A stretch of DNA of 26,201 nt from JBFHNV01 sp041593595 (GTDB lineage: Bacteria; Pseudomonadota; Gammaproteobacteria; HK1): NCBI GenBank assembly GCA_041593595.1, contig JBFHNV010000067.1, forward strand, positions 1 to 26,201. Direction: 5' to 3'. Under the pieces are notes generated by a model that was not told where the DNA came from, made no database searches, and saw only the letters and a program-made list of their open reading frames with translations. Below, in pieces: positions 1 through 7,099 of this stretch. A program made the position numbers and the translations under genes. The stretch's first letter is position 1; the number at the start of each line of letters is the position of its first letter.

Positions 1-113
1 CGGGCCGCGGGGACACGCTGTAGATACGTCCCTGTACGCTCGACGGCCGCATCCCTGCGGCCGACGGTCCCCGCGACCCGCACCGGACCGGCCTTATCCG
101 AACACGGATGCGC
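1..113. repeat. structured dispersed repeat, copy 1 (cut by window edge)
   Basis: This stretch matches 11412-11524 at about 101 of 113 positions, without gaps, by hand alignment. It contains an inner hairpin (44-51 with 56-63, CGGCCGCA/TGCGGCCG, TCCC loop). It also has an outer stem, where 6-13 pairs with 68-75 and probably continues left of the window, since the second copy has a 23-bp outer stem. It is intergenic, just upstream of the TIR-like gene. The form resembles ERIC- or BIME-like imperfect palindromes; the family name is not known to me. Confidence 0.85.
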
Positions 114-161
114 GTTCCCGCGGCTCCGACATCCGTCTCGCCCACCATCAGGCACGCTCAC

Positions 162-180
162 ATCGGCGTTCCTCGCCGAT
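162..180. promoter_or_regulatory. perfect 7-bp inverted repeat upstream of the TIR-like gene
   Basis: ATCGGCG (162-168) and CGCCGAT (174-180) flank a 5-nt TTCCT loop. It lies about 37 bp upstream of a TACACT (217-222) that could serve as a -10 element, so it could be an operator or part of a leader. No good -35 is visible, so the promoter itself is uncertain. Confidence 0.3.
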
Positions 181-262
181 CTGCACTGCCCCACGAACAC
201 GGGTGAATGCATTGGCTACACTGTGCGCAGAATCCGAACGTGAGGGCGTGGAGGGCCCGCGC

Positions 263-1183
263 ATGAAACCCGTGGCATTCATCGGATCGTCGGGATTGAA
301 GTACGAGGTCGTCGAGGCGCTGGCCGATGGGCTCCTGGGCAAACTCGATCCCCACCCGTGGAGGGAGGTCTTCCAGGTCGGCGAGGTGACGCTGAGCGGC
401 CTGGTCAGGGAGGCGAACGCGGCGGACTTCGGCATCTTCATCTTCGGCGCCGACGATCGGATTGGCACTGCTTTCGACGTTCCGCGCGACAACGTCGTCT
501 ACGAGGCGGGGCTGTTCTCGGGCATCCTCGGCACGGATCGTAGCCTGGTGGTCCACGAGGAGGGCGTGAAGATCCCCAGCGATCTCGAAGGAATCACCGT
601 CGCACGATTCGCACGGTCTGCCAACCCGGCGGAAATCGCGGCCGCCGTATGCCCGGCGCTACTGAGAACCGTGCACGAGCTGGGACCGAAGCGCTTTCTG
701 ACGGTGGCCGGCACGCTCGAAGGGGACTGGTGGCAGTACTCCCTTGCAGCGGACGGCGGAGTCGAGCGATCCAAGGTCGCCTTCCTTCGCTTCCGCAGGA
801 CCCGTTCGGGCTACCTGGCACTCAGCGGTCAGGCGTGGACCGGCGACGGCGACGCGCTGTCGAGCTTCACGGGCGATCTCAGCGTGCTTCACGAGGATGA
901 TCAGGCCTACGAATATCGGTGGAAGGGGCGGTGGTTCGTGCCCCGGGACGAGATCGACGCGGATCCGGCGGGCTTCTACGGTCGAGGCGAGTTCCGACTG
1001 AGTCCCGGCAACAAGGACCGCGCGAGTGGCTACTTCACCACCCGCAACGACTCGAACCCCGAGCTGGACGACCAGACGCCCGTCGACTTCAGACGCGCGG
1101 AGTCCTCGGACATCCTCACCATGGACGGCCACGACCGGCAGGCGCGTCAGGCGCTGATCAGGGAGCGACTTGCCGAGCGCTAG
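263..1183 (+). CDS. TIR-like domain protein with beta-rich C-terminal domain (putative nucleotide-sensing or NAD-degrading effector)
   Basis: A protein of 306 aa. Residues 3-120 match the TIR-like fold of predicted nucleotide-binding proteins (PF10137-type, as in Cap12 and PycTIR effectors). It opens with VAFIGSS, has an ADFGIFIFGADD core, and RDNVVYEAGLF carries a candidate catalytic Glu81. KIPSDLEGI follows. In known relatives this domain hydrolyses NAD+ after a signal and causes abortive infection. Residues 146-282 look all-beta, starting GTLEGDWWQYS with repeated aromatic and Gly positions. This is loosely like the Cap15-type beta-barrel ligand domain, but that link is inference. ATG 263 is chosen because GGAGGG lies 7 nt upstream and the family starts there; an in-frame GTG at 203 has no such support. 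No cyclase or other partner lies to the right, and the left neighbour is out of view. It has no transmembrane segment or signal peptide. Confidence 0.78.
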   Translation: MKPVAFIGSSGLKYEVVEALADGLLGKLDPHPWREVFQVGEVTLSGLVREANAADFGIFIFGADDRIGTAFDVPRDNVVYEAGLFSGILGTDRSLVVHEEGVKIPSDLEGITVARFARSANPAEIAAAVCPALLRTVHELGPKRFLTVAGTLEGDWWQYSLAADGGVERSKVAFLRFRRTRSGYLALSGQAWTGDGDALSSFTGDLSVLHEDDQAYEYRWKGRWFVPRDEIDADPAGFYGRGEFRLSPGNKDRASGYFTTRNDSNPELDDQTPVDFRRAESSDILTMDGHDRQARQALIRERLAER

Positions 1184-1537
1184 ATGGCTGTTGCGAGCCA
1201 CAGATCACGGGCCGCCGAGGAGGCAGGCGGGGGTCAGCGGGCCCGTACGCGGCAGGAATGCCGCGATCGAGCGTCCAGGGATGGATTCACCGCGTGGCCC
1301 ACCGACCCCTGCCTTCCTCCACCCGGCTCAATGCGTGTAGCGCGGCTCGCAACAGCTATCTAGCTGGCCAGGCCTGGCGTTCGGCCCGATCTCGCTTGCC
1401 GGGATCGATAGTGAACGTGGAGACGGATGCTGCTCGCGGATGTTGTCTGTCGGATGACAGTACCGAGCGAGTTCGCTTGAATAGTTTCGCAGTTCCGTGC
1501 GGATTCGAATCATCGCGACCGTGTGCGACACGGGTCC
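1184..1537. other. non-coding stretch rich in short palindromes
   Basis: No convincing gene. It holds several short inverted repeats: CGCGGCA/TGCCGCG with a GGAA loop (1248-1265), CTGTC/GACAG near 1448-1461, and a 6-bp stem at 1519-1533 just past the end of the dehalogenase. The first and last may end transcription of the two convergent genes, but neither has a T-run. The middle (about 1340-1520) is visibly less GC-rich than the flanking genes. Confidence 0.5.
1519..1533 (-). terminator. possible terminator hairpin after the HAD gene
   Basis: CCGTGT and ACACGG pair around a 3-nt loop, starting a few bases after the dehalogenase stop codon. There is no U-tract, so intrinsic termination would be weak. 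Confidence 0.3.
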
Positions 1538-2254
1538 TCAGTCGCAGCCGAGCTGATCGGCAAGCTCCTGGAAGTCGCCTGCCACGAGCTCGAAGTCGTG
1601 CTCGGCACGGAGATCACTCTGCTGCTCGGGACCGTACTCGACGGGCCGGGCGACGAACGCGCGCTGGAACCCCACCTCTCCGGCTGCCAGCAGGTCGCCG
1701 TTGTGGGCCGCGACCGGCATGCACCGTTGCGGCGGCAGGTCGAGCGCCGCCGCCGAGCGCAGGTACGCGTCCGGATGGGGCTTGTACTGGCGTGCCACCT
1801 CGGCACCGAGTATCACGTCCCAAGGCAGACCCGTGGTCTTGGCCATGTTCACCATCATCGAGACGTTGCCGTTCGACAGCGTCCCGATGATGTAGCGCGA
1901 TTTCAGCCGCGTCAGTCCAGGAACCGCGTCCGGCCAGGGCTGCAGCCGGTGCCAGACGCGGTTCAGCTCCTCCCGCTCGTGCTCGGGAAAGTCGCCGCAG
2001 CCGAACTGCTCCAGCACCTGATCCAGGTTCTGGCGATGCAGCACGTCCAGCTTGACGAACTCGATCTCGCCGGCGCGCACGCGCTTCATCGCCGGCTGGT
2101 AGAGGCCGCGCCAGGCATCGGCGAACGCCGCCCAGTCGAGATCAAGTCCACGCTTACGCCAGACACGCTCGCCTTCTTCGATGATCGATCCACGCCAGTC
2201 GACGACGGTTCCGAAGACGTCGAAGGTTATGGCAGCCAGGTTGGTGAGTGACAT
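1538..2254 (-). CDS. type II haloacid dehalogenase-like HAD hydrolase
   Basis: 238 aa, the usual size for (S)-2-haloacid dehalogenase-type HAD enzymes. Motif I is FDVFGT with nucleophile Asp12; motif II is TLSNGN (125-130); motif III is QYKPHPDAY with Lys158; motif IV is VAAHNGDLLAAGEVGF with Asp187. A four-helix cap fits residues 17-100. Family members displace halide from 2-haloacids through an aspartyl ester, giving 2-hydroxyacids in the cytoplasm. Many homologues with these motifs have unknown substrates, so dehalogenase activity is inferred. ATG 2254 has GGGAGG about 7 nt upstream. It is transcribed alone: the two-component genes upstream on the same strand are 328 bp away, and the TIR-like gene is convergent. 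Confidence 0.85.
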   Translation of the reverse strand: MSLTNLAAITFDVFGTVVDWRGSIIEEGERVWRKRGLDLDWAAFADAWRGLYQPAMKRVRAGEIEFVKLDVLHRQNLDQVLEQFGCGDFPEHEREELNRVWHRLQPWPDAVPGLTRLKSRYIIGTLSNGNVSMMVNMAKTTGLPWDVILGAEVARQYKPHPDAYLRSAAALDLPPQRCMPVAAHNGDLLAAGEVGFQRAFVARPVEYGPEQQSDLRAEHDFELVAGDFQELADQLGCD

Positions 2255-2582
2255 CCGCGCCTCCCGCTGGGGACCAGCCTGAAACCGGTGTTAACACGGC
2301 ACGATGGCCGGGACGCGAGCCAAACATGCCGAATCATCAACGCGGGCGCCAGCTTCACACGCAGGTTCCGGCCTATCCGATTGATTGGCAGGCAGCTTCG
2401 CCCGACGGCCGCTCGTCGTCGCGTGTCTCGTGCTCGCCGGTCGGCTTCCTGCTCCTCGGCGACGGAGCGTAAGGACAGCGTGGGGCGAGCGCCCAGCCGC
2501 CTCGGTGCGGCGCCGCGCCTTCTGCCGCGTTCCTAGCATCCGTCCGGGAGCTGAACGTCCCGCACGCCCCGGACATCACGAC
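2255..2582. other. intergenic region upstream of the HAD gene
   Basis: No coding region. It separates the end of the response-regulator gene from the HAD start. A perfect 10-bp palindrome GTGTTAACAC (2288-2297) lies 34 bp upstream of the HAD start codon and could be an operator. No convincing sigma-70 promoter or terminator was found by eye. Confidence 0.4.
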
Positions 2583-3290
2583 TCACTCGCCCGGCGAGAA
2601 GACGTAGCCGATGCCGTGCACGGTCTTGATCACCGAGGGCTTGCTCGGGTCCGGCTCGATCTTGCGCCGGATGCGGCTGATGAGGATGTCGATGGAGCGG
2701 TCGAAGGGATCCCACCGCCGGTGATGCGCGAGATCCAGGAGCTGGTCGCGGGAGAGGACGCGATTGGGGTGCTCTGCAAAGGCCTTCAGCAGGTCGAACT
2801 CCATCGCAGTGAGCTTCACCTCGCCGCCGCCCGCATCGATCAGCTTGCGCTGCGCGACGTTCAGGCGGCAGCGGCCGAACGGGATCTCGTCCTGCGAAGC
2901 CGCCGGGGGCTCCCCACGCCCGCGACTCCGCCGCAGCACGGCGCGCACGCGGGCAAGCAGCTCGCGCAGGTCCATGGGCTTGCTCATGTAGTCGTCGGCA
3001 CCCGACTCCAGCCCGACGATCCGGTCGACCACCGCGTCCGCCGCCGTCAGCATGATGATGGCCGTGTCCGTGGACTCGCGCAGGAAGCGGGCCAGCGACA
3101 GGCCGTCCTCGCCAGGCATGGTGATGTCCAGGATCGCCACGTCGATGCGTTATCCGGCGTCCACCCGGGCGCGCAGCGCCGCGCCATCCTCGACCGCGGA
3201 CACCGTGAACCCGTGCAGCTCCAGGTACTCGGAGACCGTCTCGCGGATCTCGGGCTCGTCGTCCACCACGATGACGTGTGCGCCACTCAT
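2583..3290 (-). pseudogene. OmpR-family response regulator interrupted by an in-frame TAA
   Basis: Read from ATG 3290, the frame gives a normal receiver start (VIVVDDEPE, acidic pair Asp10-Asp11), then meets TAA at 3152-3150 (codon 47). It continues in the same frame through AILDITMPGEDG (phospho-acceptor Asp55), IIMLTAAD and the DDYMSKPMDL lysine. A complete winged-helix DNA-binding domain follows, with LTAMEFDLLKAF, RVLSRDQLL, and a wing ending in VIKTVHGIGYVF. Repaired, it would be 235 aa, a normal OmpR length. ATG 3290 overlaps the kinase stop by ATGA, so the two are translationally coupled. Restart at GTG 3140 would give a 185-aa protein lacking the first part of the receiver but keeping Asp55 and the DNA-binding domain. 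The lesion may be a real mutation or a base error. Confidence 0.85.
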
Positions 3291-6200
3291 TCCCCTTCTC
3301 CGTGCGCCCGCAGCGTGCCGATGCCCGCCACCAGCGCGCGCAGCTCGTCCGGGTGGATGGGTTTCTCAAGGTGCGGCCGGGCGGCGCTCTCGAGGAACCG
3401 GCGCATCGGGCCGTCCATCGTGTCGCCGGTGATGAAGGCGAGCCGCGCCAGGAGCTCCGGCTTCGAGCGCGCCAGGGCCGCGTGCAGCGCTGGGCCGTCC
3501 AGGCCCGGCATGCGCAGATCGCTCAGCACCACGTCGAAGCTGTGCTCGGCAATCCGCGCCAGGGCGTCCTGCCCGGAATGGACCACCTCGATCCGATGAC
3601 CGTCCTCGTGCAGGATGTCGGCCAGCATGTCGGCGACCTCCGGCTCGTCGTCCACGACCAGCACCGCCAGGGCAGCCGGTGCGCTGCCCGCCGCACCGGT
3701 GCGCACGGTGTCGTCCCCGTCCGTGGCGTCCATCGGCAGCCGGATCGTGAAGCTCGCGCCGGGCCGGGTGGTGCGCTCCAGGACCAGGCTGCCGCCATGG
3801 CTCTGTACGATGCGGTGACACAATGCGAGCCCGATGCCGGTCCCGGCGCCGATCTCCTTGGTCGTGAACAGCGGCTCGAAGATGCGGCTGCGTATGCCTT
3901 CCGGCACGCCGGGTCCGTTGTCCACGACCCGCACCTGCACCAGGTTCTCACGCCGCCCGGAGACCACGCGCAGCCGGCAGGGGCCGGGGACCGACTGCAG
4001 CGCGTGCGAGGCGTTCAGCACGAGGTTGGTCATCACCTGGGTGAGCTGATCCCGGTCTCCGCTGACCCGCGGCAGCGCCGGATCCAGATCCAGCTGCACC
4101 TCCACGTCGGCGGTTTTCAGGCCGTAGGCCGTGACCTCCAGGGCCACCTCCACCACGTCGTTCAGGTTGACGGCACGGTGCTCGCCCGGCTTCTGACGCG
4201 CCATCGCCAGGAAGGTGCGCACGATGCGCGAGCAGCGGTCCGCGGCATTCCCGATCCTGGCCGCCCGACTCGCGATGCGCGGATCGCTTGCCGTCTCCTC
4301 CAGCAGCAGCGCCTGGCCGACGACCACCGAAAGCGGGTTGTTGAGCTCGTGTGCGACGCTCGCGAGCAGCTCGCTGAGGGCGCTCAGCTTCTCGCTCTGG
4401 TGCAGGGCCTCGCGCTGGCGCGTCATCTGCGCTTCGAGCGCGATCTGCTCGCTCAGGTCCTTGAAAGTCGAAACGATGACGTCGTCGCCCTTGTACTGGA
4501 TCAGGCGCCCCGACACGGAACCGGGGAAGCTCTCGCCGCCCGCGCGCGTGAGCCGCAGCGGATAGTCGTCGACGCTTCTCCCGGCGCAGCCTCTCCACGT
4601 AGGGGATCCGGTCCGCCGGATCCGCCAGATAGCTGTGCACCCAGCGTGATTCCGCCGGCTCCCGTTCCCCGGCGATGGCGATGCTGGCCGGGTTCTGGTA
4701 GAGGATTTCACCGTCGTCGAGCCGCGCCATGCGCACCGGCACCGGACACGCCTCCAGCACCTGGCGCACCAGCGCCTCGCTCTCGCGCAACGCCTCCTCG
4801 GCGTGCTTTCTCTCGGGGATGTCGGTCAGCCCGACCACGACCCCGCCCTGGCGGGTCTGGCGCGCGGAGTGCATCAGCCAGCGCCCGTCGCATTGCAGAT
4901 ACTCGAGGCTCTCCTCGACCGGGAGGCCTGCTTCGAGCAAGGCGGCCGTTTGCGGGTCGGCGAACTGATCGCGCTCGCGACCCGCGCGGATCAGGGATGC
5001 CCAGCGGGCGCGGGGCGTCAGCAGATCGCGGCACACGGCGTTGAAATCGCGGTAGCGCTCGTTGCACAGCATCAGCGCGCCTTCCTCGTCGTACAGCGCA
5101 ACCCCCTCGGAGAGGGACTCGACCGCGTCCTCCAGGGTCTCGCGTGCACGCAGCAGCTCCAGCTCGCGCTGGCGGATGGCCGTGATGTCGTTGGAGATGC
5201 TGACCACCATCGCGACCGCGCCGTCCTCACCCACGATGGGCACCAGGTTGCTGACCAGGTGCACGTCCTCATCGTCGCGACCGGTGCGTACGTGCTCGAA
5301 GTCCATCGCCTGGCCCGTGAGCGCGGCATCGAACAGGGCTCGCGTGACGTCGCGATCGCACTCTCGCACCAGGTCCGTCACGGGCAGACCGAGAACCTCG
5401 GAATCGTCCTCGATCCGGCCGAGCTCCAGCGCCTTGGCATTGAGCGCGAGGAGCCGGCCGTTGCGGTCGAACTCGCAGATCGCGACGGGCGCATGGCGCA
5501 CCAGCGCCCGGTAGCGTGCCTCGCTCGCGCGCAGCGTCTGCTCGGTGCGTTTCAGATGCGTGATGCTGGTACGCATGACGGCGATGCCGCCGTTGGAGAG
5601 CCGGCTGCCGGTGACCAGCTTCCACTCGCCGCTATCGAGCTCCACCTCGGCGATCCGCTCGTTCTCCAGCCGGTCGGCCCAGTTCGCGGCCTCCAGATCG
5701 CTGCTCTGGAGCGCGACGCCGTTGATGCTCACCACCTGCCGCAGGAATACGGGAATACGAAACGCCCGCGAGCTGCCCCGTAGCATGTCCGGATCCGAGG
5801 CGTAGGCCTGGGCGAAGGCGGAGTTGCACAGCACCAGCCGCCCGTTGCGGTCGATGATCGCGAATTCGTTGGGAATGCTCTCGACGGCGTCGTGCAACAG
5901 GCGCACCAGGTCCTGGCGCACCTGCTCGGCCTGCTTCAGGCGGGTGATGTCGGTGCTGGCGAAGACCCGCCCGCCGTCGCGCGTTCGCTGCACCGTCAGC
6001 AGCTTCCATTGCCCCGATGCGAGCTCCAGGTCCGCCTGCGCTCCGCCCGCCTGTCGCGCGAGCGTCTCCAGTCGGGTGGCCAGCGCTGCCGGGCTCTCCA
6101 TCGGTGCACCGTCGACGCTGCGCACCTTCTCGGCCAGGCGCTCGATGCGCTCGGACTCGGACAGGGACCGAACCGTGGCGAGGTCCAGGTCGAGCATGTG

Positions 6201-6707
6201 GGCCAGGGCCTGGTTGCAGTGGATGATGCGCCCGTCCGGCCCTACCACGCCGAGCGCCTCCGGCACGCTCTGCAAGGCCTCTTCCAGCACCGCGCCGGTG
6301 CGCGCGGCGGTGACGTCGAGCAGCGAGCCCACCACGCGAAGCGGGTGCTCGCCGGGCGCCGACACCACGTGCAGCCGATCGCGGACCCAGCGCAGGCCCT
6401 TGGGACCGCACACGCGATACTCGTGGCACGCACGCTGCGCGCCGTGGAGCCCCGCCAGCACGTCCCGGTAGGCTGCCCGGTCGTCCGGATGGAGGTGCTC
6501 GTGCCACCGTCCCGGCCGCAGCAAATCGGCGACATCCAGGCCGACGACCTCTGCGGTGGCGGGGCTCGACCAGGTGAAGCTCAGCTCCCGGTCGAGTACC
6601 GCCTGGTACAGACCCAGCTCCGAGTCACGCAGGGCGAACTCGAGCAGTGCCGGGTCTACGGGCTGCGCCTCGGCCTCCGTTACAAGGGAGGTCGCATTCG
6701 GGCCCAT
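3287..6707 (-). pseudogene. multi-PAS hybrid sensor histidine kinase with a frameshift
   Basis: A soluble hybrid kinase of about 1,140 aa if repaired. From ATG 6707 (AGGAGA 6 nt upstream) come six PAS-like blocks, at about 20-135, 140-258, 268-385, 395-510, 520-638 and 645 to the break. No transmembrane segment is seen, so it would sense a cytoplasmic signal. Near 4572-4582 the PAS sequence ending PYVERLRRE stops making sense. The next frame picks up VDDYPLRLTRAGG and carries a HisKA H-box (ASVAHELNNPL), an HATPase with N-box VLNASHAL and G-boxes DNGPGVPEG and GTGIGLAL, and a C-terminal receiver (VLVVDDEPE, VVLSDLRMPGLDG, LEKPIHPDEL). One extra base or two lost bases explain the shift. The upstream frame would run on to 3948 as nonsense, so the product lacks the catalytic core. 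The regulator gene follows with ATGA overlap. Confidence 0.85.
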
Positions 6708-7099
6708 TCAGCTCTCCTGGACCAGTCATCCTCGACCGGGGGCTCGCCGCCGCGGCCCGCTGCCATCCATCTCACGTGCCGGTCCGACACACGTCGTACG
6801 CGAGCCATCCTAGCGCGCATTTGTATCGCGCCGGCATCGCCCCTTGTATCAGTTGTTTCGCCTGTCGTCGGGTGGTCGAGCCGGGGCCGCGCCCACCGCC
6901 GACCCGCGCGCGGCGGTCGCGAACAACCGCCGACCCCGGATCGTCGGGATCCGACGACCCTTGGCGCCTCGACCGAGCGGGCGCCGCACACGCGATCCGG
7001 GAGTTTGGAACCACGATACAAGCTCCTCGACCCCGGGCGCCGGGATGTACTCGTCCGGTTCGGCACCTGCGCGGGAAGCATCCGCGGCGCAGGCGATGG
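6708..7099. other. intergenic region upstream of the kinase gene, with TTGTATC motifs
   Basis: 392 bp without a gene. It must hold the promoter of the two-component operon and the end of the hpnN transcript. The heptamer TTGTATC occurs at 6821-6827 and 6844-6850 in the same orientation, 23 bp apart, and in reverse at 7015-7021. The spacing suggests a bound regulator, but this is unproven. A 7-bp stem (CCTGCGC 7066-7072 with GCGCAGG 7087-7093) lies just past the hpnN stop and may help end that transcript. Confidence 0.4.

Noticed and set aside
203..262. Upstream GTG start adding 20 residues to the TIR-like protein
   Set aside because: It lies before the likely -10 element, has no Shine-Dalgarno, and the added residues are not part of the family fold.
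1500..1516. GATTCGAATC resembling a tRNA T-loop
   Set aside because: The flanking bases do not form a T-stem, and no acceptor, D- or anticodon arm can be built around it.
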